Positions 24,515 to 32,807 of a DNA stretch of 64,000 bases are shown piece after piece. Within the stretch, counting starts at the first letter, position 1; every line of letters begins with the position of its first letter. The notes beneath the pieces were generated by a model. That model was not told where the DNA came from, did no database searches, and saw nothing but the letters and a program-made list of their open reading frames with translations. Origin of the DNA: Terrimonas ginsenosidimutans (GTDB taxonomy: Bacteria > Bacteroidota > Bacteroidia > Chitinophagales > Chitinophagaceae); the NCBI RefSeq assembly GCF_022012415.1, contig NZ_JAKLTR010000016.1:1-64000 (forward strand). The letters are read 5' to 3'. Position numbers and translations under genes: made by a program.

Positions 24515-24961
24515 TCAGCTTTTGAACTGAAGTGTGATCAGGAGTCGCTCTTTTGGGATTTCCGTGGATGTATAGAAGACGTTTACTTTGTGGTCTTTCG
24601 TCCCGTTTTTAATTATTTCTGCAGGAGGAAAGGTCATGCCTTTATCTCCTGTAGAGATATTGGCAAACTGCCAGTTCTTTAATTCGGTATTGCCTGTACT
24701 CCGGATGATGATATGCCTGTTCTTTCCAACCTGGCCACAATGAGAGTACTTAATGGTCAGCATGTCTGTTGACCGTATATCGTCAAGCTGAAGTGTTTTT
24801 ACATTTTTCATATCGCTCCCGAACTGTTGAAGTACAAGCTTATTGTTTTTATATACTTCAAATCCTTCACCACCGGGAGCGGGAGTAAATGAATAAGACA
24901 TAATTGAAATAGCTGCCACGGATATCACCAGCAGCAGGCGTAATTGAACGGAACGTTTCAT
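24515..24961 (-). CDS. secreted hypothetical protein
   Basis: 148 aa. N-terminal signal (basic MKRSVQLR, hydrophobic core, cleavage near SYSFTPA). Beta-rich body: FEVYKNNKLVLQQF, TLQLDDIRSTDMLTIKYSHCG, HIIIRSTGN, KERLLITLQFKS. One Cys. No family recognised. It stands between the H1-like gene and a DUF4440-like gene transcribed away from it. Confidence 0.6.
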   Translation of the reverse strand: MKRSVQLRLLLVISVAAISIMSYSFTPAPGGEGFEVYKNNKLVLQQFGSDMKNVKTLQLDDIRSTDMLTIKYSHCGQVGKNRHIIIRSTGNTELKNWQFANISTGDKGMTFPPAEIIKNGTKDHKVNVFYTSTEIPKERLLITLQFKS

Positions 24962-25132
24962 GATGTTTGTTTTTAAGGATCAATAATAGAATGTCATAAC
25001 AAAGAAACGATCATGCTGCAGCAGGGAACCACTATACTTGATCAAGTGCGGATCCTGCTTGACAAAGTGCCGGAATCGATGCCGGTGATTAAAATGGAAA
25101 AAAGGCCGGATTGATCTATCTTCAGTGGAAGA

Positions 25133-25579
25133 ATGTTTGTATATATGAGAAATGTATTTCCTCTTATTGTCTTTTTTATACTGATCAATACGTTGACTGT
25201 ATCTGCTCAGCGGGATAGCCTTGATCTGGTTGAACTAAATCAACGGATAGATGATCTGGTAGTTAAACAGGACGTTAAGAGTCTTGAAGATCTGTACGCT
25301 GATGATTTTGTATTCAGTCATGGAAGTGGAAAGGTAGAGGGTAAAGAGTCCTGGTTGAAAACGGTGGGACGCGCGGTCTATCCGTCGCGTCAGCACGATT
25401 CCGTGAAAGTAGAATTGCATCCCGGTGTTGCTGTGGTAAAAGGCAAGATGGATATCAGGCGGAATGATAAGGATAAAGTTGCGATCTATCATCTTCGTTA
25501 TATACGTGTCTATGCATTGCGGGGTAAGCAATGGCAAATGATCTCGCACAGTACGACGGAGGAGAAGCATGATAATTGA
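25133..25579 (+). CDS. secreted NTF2-like (DUF4440 type) protein
   Basis: 148 aa (or 144 from the ATG at 25145, which gives the better signal peptide MRNVFPLIVFFI...VSAQ). The cone-shaped NTF2-like fold is recognisable from LNQRIDDLVVKQDVKSLEDLYADDFVFSHG (~38-66), KVEGKESWLKTVG, and the C-terminal strands YHLRYIRVYALRGKQWQMISH. Family members bind small hydrophobic ligands or act as enzymes; no catalytic residues can be named. The gene ends 3 bp before the convergent mtfA stop. Confidence 0.7.
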   Translation: MFVYMRNVFPLIVFFILINTLTVSAQRDSLDLVELNQRIDDLVVKQDVKSLEDLYADDFVFSHGSGKVEGKESWLKTVGRAVYPSRQHDSVKVELHPGVAVVKGKMDIRRNDKDKVAIYHLRYIRVYALRGKQWQMISHSTTEEKHDN

Positions 25580-25582
25580 GCC

Positions 25583-26371
25583 TTAGGTCCGGGGCTCCTG
25601 CCGGAAGATCAATGCCAGCAGTTCATAAAGTTTTGGATGTTTTTCTTTGAGCAGTTCCGGCCGCTCGAAAAAATATTCAGACACCACGGCAAAGAATTCT
25701 CCCTGATCGGTTGCACCATATGGGTTGATGTCTGATTTATCAGCCTGGATGCGTTTGATCTCTTTATGCATCAGTTCAAGCCAGGGGAGCACATATTTCC
25801 TGTTCAGTATGATCTCCGGTATGCCATCGACACTGCCATCAGTTTTGTCTACGAGGTGAACAAATTCGTGAATGGCCGTGTTGCCTTTGCCGGATTTATT
25901 CAGAAAATCCTGGCGCAGCTGATGCTGGGAAAGGATCATTACATTCTGATAGGGACCTGAACCTACCATGCCAAGTGTATCGCGGTCGTGTCCTTCCTGG
26001 GCAAATTCCTTGTTGAATGAGTCCGGGTAAAGCAGCACCTCATTCAGCTGCATGTATTCCCATTCCGCAAATCCGAAAATAGGAATGATAGCACTGGCAG
26101 CGATCAATACGCGATCGATCTCCCCGACTGTTGTATTTACGCCGGTGATCCTTACACGGGCAAGAAATCCCTGCATCCGTTGTTCGAACGTGCTTCTTTT
26201 TTCCAAAGACAATTCTTCATAGAACGGAACATTCTGCAGCAGGATCTGCCGGGATGATTCCGGAAGCGGTATTACGGAGAGTACAGGTACCGTTTTTTTC
26301 TTACGAAAGAAAACTGCCGCAGCGATCATGATCAGGGCCAGCACCGAGAGGCAGGCGAGAAAAATATCCAT
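25583..26371 (-). CDS. mtfA: zinc-dependent peptidase, MtfA family (M90)
   Basis: 262 aa. One N-terminal membrane helix (~5-24) is followed by PFYEELSLEKRSTFEQRMQ (~50-68), the typical MtfA entry. The zinc motif is HEFVH (~155-159, in NTAIHEFVHLVDK), with a downstream Glu in DQGEFFAVVSEYFFERP (~225) as the third-ligand region. E. coli MtfA binds the Mlc repressor and is a peptidase; here the membrane anchor is additional and the partner unknown. A TACATTTG element ends 4 nt before the ATG (leaderless mRNA predicted). Confidence 0.85.
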   Translation of the reverse strand: MDIFLACLSVLALIMIAAAVFFRKKKTVPVLSVIPLPESSRQILLQNVPFYEELSLEKRSTFEQRMQGFLARVRITGVNTTVGEIDRVLIAASAIIPIFGFAEWEYMQLNEVLLYPDSFNKEFAQEGHDRDTLGMVGSGPYQNVMILSQHQLRQDFLNKSGKGNTAIHEFVHLVDKTDGSVDGIPEIILNRKYVLPWLELMHKEIKRIQADKSDINPYGATDQGEFFAVVSEYFFERPELLKEKHPKLYELLALIFRQEPRT

Positions 26372-26375
26372 CCTG

Positions 26376-26383
26376 CAAATGTA
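26376..26383 (-). promoter_or_regulatory. -7 element of mtfA, leaderless position
   Basis: TACATTTG (minus strand) followed by C; exact TAnnTTTG. Only 4 nt separate it from the ATG at 26371. Confidence 0.6.
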
Positions 26384-26472
26384 GGAAGTGTACTTTTTTA
26401 TCCATCTATATTAAAAAATTAACCGGCTGTTTTTATTTTGGCTAAATGAACGAGCTTTAACCAAAGATCCAT

Positions 26473-27426
26473 ATGAAAAGATTTCTATTGCTGGTTTGCA
26501 TAGCTCAACTGACTCTCAGCTCTTTTGCACAGACGGTCACCGCACACGGAAGACTGAAAGTGTCGGGTACACAACTGGTGGATGAGAAAGGGGCGCCTCT
26601 TATATTGCGGGGAATGAGCTATGGATGGCACTGCCTGTGGCCAAGATTCTACAATGCGGGGTCTGTGAAGTGGCTGAAGAAAGACTGGAAAGTAAATGTG
26701 ATCAGGGCGGCGCTTGGCGTGGAGTTGGGCGACAGCAGTTATTTAAAACGACCAGATTGGTCAAAGCAAAAGATCAAAGCTGTTGTTGATGCGGCTATCA
26801 AAGAAGATCTGTATGTGATCATCGACTGGCACAGTCATAATATAAACCTGGGGGAAGCGAAGGCCTTCTTTGCAGAAATGGCAGAGACTTACGGGCAGAA
26901 TCCTCATGTGATCTACGAGATCTTTAACGAGCCAGATGAAGAGAGCTGGGAAGAAGTTAAGAAATACTCTACAGAGATCATTAATGTCATACGCGAGAAG
27001 GATCCGGATAATATCATCCTGGTCGGCTCTCCTCACTGGGATCAGGATGTTCATATTGTTGCAGATGATCCTTTAAAAGGGTTTTCCAATATCATGTACA
27101 CCCTGCATTTTTATGCGGCAACGCATAAGCAGGGATTGCGTGATCGTGGCAGCTATGCATTAAAAAAAGGTATTCCACTCTTTATTTCAGAATCTGCGGG
27201 CATGACGGCGTCGGGGGATGGAGCGCTTGATCTGGCGGAATGGCAACGATGGATCGACTGGGCGGAGGAGAACGGGATCAGCTGGATCACCTGGTCTGTT
27301 TCCGATAAGAATGAAACCTGCTCCGTATTGCTTCCTTCTGCGCCTTCAGGCGGGAAGTGGAAAGACCGTGATCTTAAAGAGTCGGGCAAACGAACGCGCG
27401 AGCTACTGAAAAAATACAATAAGTAA
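26473..27426 (+). CDS. secreted GH5 family cellulase/endoglucanase
   Basis: 317 aa with signal peptide (MKRFLLLVCIAQLTLSSFAQ). (beta/alpha)8 GH5 catalytic domain: LILRGMSYGWHCLWPRF (~38-54), VIIDWHSHN (~115-123), YEIFNEPDEESW with the acid/base Glu (~154), YTLHFYAATHK (His-x-Tyr), FISESAGMTASGDG with the nucleophile Glu (~237) and WITWSVSDKNET (~272). The pattern fits GH5 subfamily 2 type endo-1,4-beta-glucanases. Chain end directly after the catalytic domain, without a carbohydrate-binding module. A GH18 gene follows 182 bp downstream on the same strand. Confidence 0.88.
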   Translation: MKRFLLLVCIAQLTLSSFAQTVTAHGRLKVSGTQLVDEKGAPLILRGMSYGWHCLWPRFYNAGSVKWLKKDWKVNVIRAALGVELGDSSYLKRPDWSKQKIKAVVDAAIKEDLYVIIDWHSHNINLGEAKAFFAEMAETYGQNPHVIYEIFNEPDEESWEEVKKYSTEIINVIREKDPDNIILVGSPHWDQDVHIVADDPLKGFSNIMYTLHFYAATHKQGLRDRGSYALKKGIPLFISESAGMTASGDGALDLAEWQRWIDWAEENGISWITWSVSDKNETCSVLLPSAPSGGKWKDRDLKESGKRTRELLKKYNK

Positions 27427-27608
27427 TATCGGATAAAAGATTGCTCGTTGCTATTGCAATTTGCATGTCGTCTATGGCGTAGCTTTTTGCAAGGTTGATG
27501 GAGGGGTTAAGAATAAGTAATTTTACTGTAAGAAAAAGCAGCGCAGGATTTCGGGCAGTGCCATCATTTTCCATTACATTCATAGATCATCAGACACTCC
27601 CGTAGAAA

Positions 27609-28727
27609 ATGATCTCTATGCAACGAATATTTTATTGTACGCTATTCGTCCTGGCTTCCCTGTTGATAAATGCGCAAACTTCGGACAGATCAAAAAATAG
27701 CCAGTTACAGGTCATTGCCTATTACTCGGGCAATGCTTCTCAGCTTGCTCAATATCCTGTTGAAAAGCTGACGCATATCATATACAGTTTTTGCCACCTG
27801 AAGGGCAGCAGGCTGAATGTAGACAACGCCAATGATACGCTAACTATCAGGACACTGATCAAGGCCCGGCAACGAAATCCTTCATTGAAAGTAATGTTGT
27901 CTTTGGGTGGATGGGGTGGCTGTGAACAATGCTCACCCGTATTCGCATCGGAGCTGAACCGGAAAGAATTTGCGTCATCCGTGAAGGAGCTTTGTGATTA
28001 TTTCGGGGCAGATGGAATTGATCTGGACTGGGAGTATCCTGCGATCAAAGGACATCCCGGGCATCCTTACAGCAAAGATGACAGGCAAAATTTTACGTCA
28101 TTGATCCAGTCATTGCGTGACTCCCTTGGGTCAAAGCGTGAGATCAGCTTTGCCGCTGGCGGACTGGATAATTTCCTGCAGGAATCTGTAGAGTGGTTGA
28201 AAGTAACTCCATTGGTGGACCGGATCAACCTGATGAGTTATGACCTGGTGGGAGGGTTTGATACCGTTACCGGGCATCATACACCACTGTATTCGAATAA
28301 GAGCCAAATTTCTTCAGCTGATCATGCCATCAGGTACCTGATCAAAACAGGTGTGCCGGCTGATAAGATCGTGATCGGTGCGGCATTCTATGCGCGAACC
28401 TGGATCAATGTAGCTTCTACTAACAATGGTTTGTATCAGGCAGGACGGTTTAAAAGTTTTATACCTTATCATTCATTTGAAGAACAATTGTCAAAGAAAA
28501 AGGGGTTTGTTTTTTATTACGATAATGCTGCAAAGGCTTCTTATGCATATAATGCAAAAGATAAAGTGTTTGCAACGTTTGATGACGAGCGTTCTATTGG
28601 TTTGAAAACGTCGTATGCTATTAAGAATAAATTGAATGGTATTATGTTTTGGGAGCTTACATTAGATAAGCCATCTAAAGGATATGTTGATTTAATAGAT
28701 TCTATCAAATCAACTTCATCTTACTGA
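27609..28727 (+). CDS. secreted GH18 family chitinase-like glycosidase
   Basis: 372 aa with signal peptide ending at INAQ. VIAYYSGNASQLAQYPVEKLTHIIYSF is reduced here to its two key parts: the entry strand YYSGN (~37) and THIIYSF (~56). KVMLSLGGWGGCEQ (~98), then FGADGIDLDWEYPA (~135-148), which holds the full DxxDxDxE catalytic motif with the Glu acid. INLMSYDLVGGFD and GIMFWELTLD complete the barrel. The sequence between (YSKDDRQNF) is typical of exo/endo chitinases of the family. The start may be the Met at 27618. The 3' end overlaps ubiX by 7 bp (convergent). Confidence 0.87.
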   Translation: MISMQRIFYCTLFVLASLLINAQTSDRSKNSQLQVIAYYSGNASQLAQYPVEKLTHIIYSFCHLKGSRLNVDNANDTLTIRTLIKARQRNPSLKVMLSLGGWGGCEQCSPVFASELNRKEFASSVKELCDYFGADGIDLDWEYPAIKGHPGHPYSKDDRQNFTSLIQSLRDSLGSKREISFAAGGLDNFLQESVEWLKVTPLVDRINLMSYDLVGGFDTVTGHHTPLYSNKSQISSADHAIRYLIKTGVPADKIVIGAAFYARTWINVASTNNGLYQAGRFKSFIPYHSFEEQLSKKKGFVFYYDNAAKASYAYNAKDKVFATFDDERSIGLKTSYAIKNKLNGIMFWELTLDKPSKGYVDLIDSIKSTSSY

Positions 28728-29284
28728 TCACCGCCCCAGCGATAGGTAGAAATATCAAAACCTGCGAGATCCAGCACGCGGTCTACCACAGTGGCAGCTA
28801 CTTCCTCAAGGGTTTTAGGTTTGCTGTAAAAGGATGGCGTAGCCGGACAAATAATACCTCCCGCAAGCGTGAGTGTTTCCATATTCCTGATATGAACGAG
28901 GTTATATGGAGTGTCGCGTACAACACAAATGAGTTTTCTTCTTTCCTTCAGGATCACATCTGCCGCACGGGTGATCAGATCATTTGAAATGCCTGATGCG
29001 ATCCGGCCAAGTACTCCCATAGAGCAGGGCACTATGATCATATTCTCGTATTTCCCCGAGCCTGACGCAAAAGGAGCCATGAAGTCTGTAGTGCTGAAGA
29101 ACTTCGCGGGCAACTGTTCATAAGAGTTGTCTTCCAACTCTGTTTGCCAAACCTGTTTAGCGTTCTCCGTCATTACGACTGCAAGATTTGAACACTGTTC
29201 GGGTATCGCTGCAAGTTTCTGCAACAATTGGCGGGCATAGATTGATCCGCTGGCTCCTGTTATGGCGACGACTGTTTTTTTCAT
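28721..29284 (-). CDS. ubiX: flavin prenyltransferase UbiX
   Basis: 187 aa from the ATG at 29284 (MKKTVVAITGASGSIYARQL), the canonical UbiX start; the upstream in-frame extension is not conserved in type. It makes prenylated FMN for UbiD-type decarboxylases. Visible: GASGS phosphate loop, DFMAPFASGSG (~77-87), IVPCSMGVLGRIASGISNDLITRAADVILKERR in two parts (PCSMG and SGISNDLITRAADV), and RDTPYNLVHIRNM (~135). No ubiD is adjacent. Confidence 0.9.
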   Translation of the reverse strand: MKKTVVAITGASGSIYARQLLQKLAAIPEQCSNLAVVMTENAKQVWQTELEDNSYEQLPAKFFSTTDFMAPFASGSGKYENMIIVPCSMGVLGRIASGISNDLITRAADVILKERRKLICVVRDTPYNLVHIRNMETLTLAGGIICPATPSFYSKPKTLEEVAATVVDRVLDLAGFDISTYRWGGDQ

Positions 29285-29399
29285 ATTATATGTCATGCAA
29301 ATGTCCGCATTCGAATGTAGATAACAGCATTTTTGCGCAAACGTTTGCATTTTTTCAAAAGTTAATATACGGTCAAAATTCAACGTTTCGACATTGAGA

Positions 29400-29570
29400 T
29401 GAATCAATAAAACATGTATTTACTACCGTGAGGTAAAAAAAATGATCAAAAAGTTTTTGTGTTAATTTATTAATAACGATATTGCCCATGAATTTTCATA
29501 GGATAAGGTTTAATGGTTAATGGTTTTTGATTAGGGCCCTCCCGGATTTATTCGGGAGGTCTTTTTTTTT
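29400..29570 (+). ncRNA. candidate small RNA ending in an orphan terminator
   Basis: Between ubiX and the trehalase gene (both minus strand) there is a plus-strand intrinsic terminator at 29535-29570 but no plus-strand gene upstream of it; ubiX and GH18 end far to the left. The 130 bp before it are AT-rich and hold two tiny reading frames of 7 and 10 codons. An sRNA or tiny-peptide transcript is possible. No matching -7 element was found, so the 5' end is a guess. Confidence 0.3.
29535..29570 (+). terminator. orphan rho-independent terminator
   Basis: CCTCCCG/CGGGAGG stem, 8-nt loop, nine T residues; no T-run on the other strand. Confidence 0.85.
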
Positions 29571-29632
29571 GAGGTACGTTACCGGAATTTAACGAAATGT
29601 AGGCATATTTTAACCCTAACGCTCCGCTGCCT

Positions 29633-31150
29633 CTATCGGCTGACAGTCATCCCCACCAATTTTTTCAGCTTTACATATACGCCATTGGTCCACCCGAAAC
29701 CGTCCTGGTTTTTATATTCTCCGCCACCCGCCAGCAATTCAGTATCCACTACGTTATATTTTTCCATCAGTTTTCCCGTGCGTTTGAACACATTCTCGAC
29801 ATTGACTGTCCAGTTAAGTGCGATCTTATTGCTCAGAGTAGTACGATCATACCTGATGGCAGCTTTATATCCGATCCATTGCAAAGGTGCCCATCCGTTT
29901 GGCGCATCCCATTGCTGGCCTGTTTGATTCGGTGTGGTGATGAGGCCGCCATCCTTCAGGAAATCCTGTTCAAGTTTATCCAGCACTTTTGCGGCTTGCT
30001 CTTTTGACGCTATTCCGCAGAAAAGAGGATAGGCCATTGCCATCGTAAGTTTGCCTGATGATCTTTGTTCAATGAAATTATAATCGCAATAGGTTTGAAG
30101 GTCATCGTTCCAGCAAAAGGATTCGATTGCTTTCTGACGGGTCAACGCTTTCATTTGATACTCGGCGGCGGTTTCAGGCTTTCCATCAAGTATATAAGCT
30201 TCCGCCATCATCTTTTCAAGATGCCATAACAGGCAATTCAGATCTACAGGGATGTATTCGCAGGTATTAATCGTGGTGATCTTTTTTCCATCGCGAAACC
30301 ATCTTCCTGAAAAATCCCAGCCGGATTCACAGGCACCGCGAACATGGCGGTAATGATCGGAAGGGTCTGCTATGGCATGTTCATGTGTTTTAAGATCGGC
30401 GGCATAACCTTCAAGCCTTGGCGTATTCATCTCATCCCAATAGCGATTGAGTATGGTTCCGTCAGGCATAAGCACTGTTCGGGCTGCTGCATTATTTTCC
30501 GGTGTTAAAAGGTGTGCGTCATGCATCCAGAAATTATATTCAGCGGTGAGCTGTGGCAAATATTTCAATGCAACATGATCACCCCGTTCTTCCTGCAACA
30601 GATCGATCATGTGTGAAAAGAAAGGCGGTTGCGAGCGCGTGAGAAAGTAAGTGCGATTGCCGTTTGGGATCAATCCGAATGTATCGATCAGCCAGGCAAA
30701 GTTGTCCACCATGTCTTCGATCTTCTGCGTTAGGCCGGCCACCTGTAATCCCAGCATGGTAAAATAGGTATCCCAGTAAAAGATCTCGCGGAATCTTCCT
30801 CCGGGAACGATCGATGACTTAGGTAAGGGGATCAGTGTGCCGCCGCCTTCCTGCGGGTGGCGGGAAAGAATTTCCCACAGGCGGCTGATATGTTCATCGA
30901 TGGGGAAATTCCACTGTTCTTCAGGTTGTGGAATGGGCTGCGGCAAACGGAAATGAGTAACGATGAATGACATCAGCTCTCCGTCTCCTGCGCGTTTGAA
31001 TGCCTTATATCGCTCCAGTATTTCTGCCACGGGAAATAGTGGCGTGCAATCAGCGAAGGTCTTCTGGTCGGGGAAAATGCGCTGTAATTGCACATCCGTG
31101 AAGAGCTCCTGGAGGTCATCGAGATAAAAGAGTTCGGGATGCTTGAGCAT
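29633..31150 (-). CDS. trehalase (GH37)
   Basis: 505 aa from the ATG at 31150 (MLKHPELFYLDDLQELF); a longer reading frame begins at a TTG inside the heptamer repeat and is rejected. Trehalase signature 1 (PGGRFREIFYWDTYF, ~125-139) and signature 2 (QWDAPNGWAPLQW, ~432-444) are both complete, and the catalytic acid region RGACESGWDFSGRWF (~255-269) is present. It hydrolyses trehalose to two glucose. Without a signal peptide it resembles cytoplasmic TreF. Spt and queA lie upstream on the same strand but are separated by repeat elements. Confidence 0.9.
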   Translation of the reverse strand: MLKHPELFYLDDLQELFTDVQLQRIFPDQKTFADCTPLFPVAEILERYKAFKRAGDGELMSFIVTHFRLPQPIPQPEEQWNFPIDEHISRLWEILSRHPQEGGGTLIPLPKSSIVPGGRFREIFYWDTYFTMLGLQVAGLTQKIEDMVDNFAWLIDTFGLIPNGNRTYFLTRSQPPFFSHMIDLLQEERGDHVALKYLPQLTAEYNFWMHDAHLLTPENNAAARTVLMPDGTILNRYWDEMNTPRLEGYAADLKTHEHAIADPSDHYRHVRGACESGWDFSGRWFRDGKKITTINTCEYIPVDLNCLLWHLEKMMAEAYILDGKPETAAEYQMKALTRQKAIESFCWNDDLQTYCDYNFIEQRSSGKLTMAMAYPLFCGIASKEQAAKVLDKLEQDFLKDGGLITTPNQTGQQWDAPNGWAPLQWIGYKAAIRYDRTTLSNKIALNWTVNVENVFKRTGKLMEKYNVVDTELLAGGGEYKNQDGFGWTNGVYVKLKKLVGMTVSR

Positions 31151-31221
31151 TGTTGCGTTTTCAGAAGCGCTGCAACAAATGAGCCACGCCAATGGCAGAT
31201 TGGCGGCCAGTGGTAATATCG

Positions 31222-31288
31222 AAGTAGAAAAGTAAAAAGTCAAAAGTTAAACCTCGTGTTTGACTTTTGACTTTCTACTTTTCTACTT
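31222..31288. repeat. inverted heptamer element, AAGTAAA/AAGTCAA type
   Basis: Arms 31222-31252 and 31258-31288 are reverse complements at 29 of 31 positions with only 5 bp between them. Each arm is built of 7-bp units (AAGTAGA, AAAGTAA, AAAGTCA, AAAGTTA). It lies between the spt stop and the trehalase start, which is downstream on the minus strand. Confidence 0.85.
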
Positions 31289-31300
31289 ACGTATATGTGA

Positions 31301-32602
31301 CTATTTATTCTTAGGTCGCTGCGTAAGGTAGTCAAAACGTTTTCCCGTTACTTCAGCCATATCAGGAATCGCTTCCACTTTATATGCTCCCGCATCCAGT
31401 TTTTTCTTTGTTTCAGAGAACGCATTCAGTGTAGCTTCGATATCTGCGTCAGTGTGAACGGCAGTAGGGATCAGGCGATAGATGATATGTCCTTTCGGGA
31501 TCACAGGATATACGACAATAGAGCAGAAGATGTGGTAGTTTTCCCTGATATCCATTACCATAGCAGTAGCTTCTTCCACACCGCCTTTCATGTATACGGG
31601 TGTGACAACAGAGTCTGTTTTACCGATATCGAATCCTCTTTCTTTTAATCCTTTCTGCAGTTTGAGTGCATTTTCCCACAGCTTGTCTTTCAGCTCAGGT
31701 TGAGTGCGCAGGAGTTCAAGGCGTTTCAGGTTGCCGATCACCAATGGCATCGGTAAGCTTTTTGCGAAGATCTGGCTGCGGATATTATAGCGGATGAAAT
31801 CGATGATCTTACGATCGCCGGCAATGAATGCACCGATAGATGCCATTGATTTGGCGAAGGTAGAGAAGTAAAGATCGATCTGGTCCTGTACGCCCTGTTC
31901 TTCGCCCGCGCCTGCGCCGGTTTTGCCAAGCGTGCCGAATCCGTGTGCGTCGTCCACCAGGAGGCGGAACTCGTATTTTTCTTTCAGTGCCGCAATTTCT
32001 TTCAGTTTGCCCTGGTCCCCGGCCATGCCGAATACGCCTTCTGTGATCACGAGGATCCCGCCGGCTTTTTGCTTCTCGATCAGTGCTGTAGCGCGCTGCA
32101 GTTGTTTTTCGAAATCTTCGAGGTCATTATGCTTGAATACATAACGATGTCCCGGATGAAGGCGGAGGCCATCGATAATGCAGGCGTGGCTTTCGGCATC
32201 ATAGATGATGATATCATGGCGGTTGCACAGCGCATCGATCAGGCTGACCATACCCTGGTATCCGAAGTTAACAAGGATGGCGTCTTCCTTGCTTTCAAAT
32301 GCAGCAAGTTCCGCTTCGAGTTGTTCGTGATAATCACTGTTTCCGCTCATCATCCTTGCACCCATTGGAAGAGCCAGTCCAAAATCACGACCCGCATCAC
32401 CATCGGCTTTTCTTACTTCCGGATGGTTCGCCAGACCGAGATAGTTATTCAGGCTCCATACGATCATTTCTTTTCCACGGAATTTCATCCGGCTGCTGAT
32501 CTCTCCTTCCAGTTTGGGAAATGCGAAGTATCCATGCGCTCTCTCACGATGCTGGCCGATCGGCCCGTAATTCTTTAATAAACGCTCGAAAATATCTGCC
32601 AT
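31301..32602 (-). CDS. spt: serine palmitoyltransferase-like alpha-oxoamine synthase
   Basis: 433 aa PLP enzyme of the fold-type I alpha-oxoamine synthase family (with KBL, BioF and HemA). WSLNNYLGLANHPEV (~51-65), GARMMSGNSDYHEQLE (~84-99), ESHACIIDG (His stacking on PLP), DDAHGFGTLG (~213) and FSTFAKSMASIGAFI with the PLP lysine (~243). Length, N-terminus and the residues around the lysine fit Bacteroidota serine palmitoyltransferase, the first step of sphingolipid synthesis. 2-amino-3-ketobutyrate CoA ligase is the main alternative; no threonine dehydrogenase gene is next to it. An exact -7 element lies at 32635. Confidence 0.75.
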   Translation of the reverse strand: MADIFERLLKNYGPIGQHRERAHGYFAFPKLEGEISSRMKFRGKEMIVWSLNNYLGLANHPEVRKADGDAGRDFGLALPMGARMMSGNSDYHEQLEAELAAFESKEDAILVNFGYQGMVSLIDALCNRHDIIIYDAESHACIIDGLRLHPGHRYVFKHNDLEDFEKQLQRATALIEKQKAGGILVITEGVFGMAGDQGKLKEIAALKEKYEFRLLVDDAHGFGTLGKTGAGAGEEQGVQDQIDLYFSTFAKSMASIGAFIAGDRKIIDFIRYNIRSQIFAKSLPMPLVIGNLKRLELLRTQPELKDKLWENALKLQKGLKERGFDIGKTDSVVTPVYMKGGVEEATAMVMDIRENYHIFCSIVVYPVIPKGHIIYRLIPTAVHTDADIEATLNAFSETKKKLDAGAYKVEAIPDMAEVTGKRFDYLTQRPKNK

Positions 32603-32634
32603 ATTAAGAAATTGTTACAGGTTTTTTAACTGCG

Positions 32635-32642
32635 CAAAGGTA
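32635..32642 (-). promoter_or_regulatory. -7 element of spt
   Basis: TACCTTTG (minus strand) followed by C, 32 nt before the ATG at 32602. Confidence 0.6.
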
Positions 32643-32681
32643 AGGGATTCGGGGGTTTGGTGAGGCAGGTCGTTTGAGGGA

Positions 32682-32807
32682 GACCGTTGTCCGTTGTCCG
32701 TTGCCCGTTGTCCGGCTTTCAGAACGAAAAAACCTTCCCGGAAGGAAGGCTTTTTCAACATTTATTCTATTTATCCGGACAACGGTGAACGGACAACGGT
32801 CAACGAT
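32682..32807. repeat. inverted heptamer element around the queA terminator
   Basis: Arms 32682-32715 and 32775-32808 are reverse complements at 30 of 34 positions (units GTTGTCC / GGACAAC, the same word as at 17.9 kb). The right arm ends at the queA stop codon. A terminator hairpin lies between the arms. Confidence 0.85.
32726..32755 (-). terminator. terminator of queA
   Basis: CCTTCC/GGAAGG stem with A-run on one side and T-run on the other, hence usable in both directions; on the minus strand it follows queA. Confidence 0.75.

Noticed and set aside
29285-29407. N-terminal extension of UbiX
   Set aside because: The conserved UbiX N-terminus begins at 29284.
31151-31243. N-terminal extension of trehalase that resembles a signal peptide
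   Set aside because: It starts at a TTG within the heptamer element; the hydrophobic look results from the repeat. Not excluded that the enzyme is exported by another route.
31943-32578. Plus-strand open frame of 211 codons
   Set aside because: Antisense to spt, which has clear catalytic motifs.
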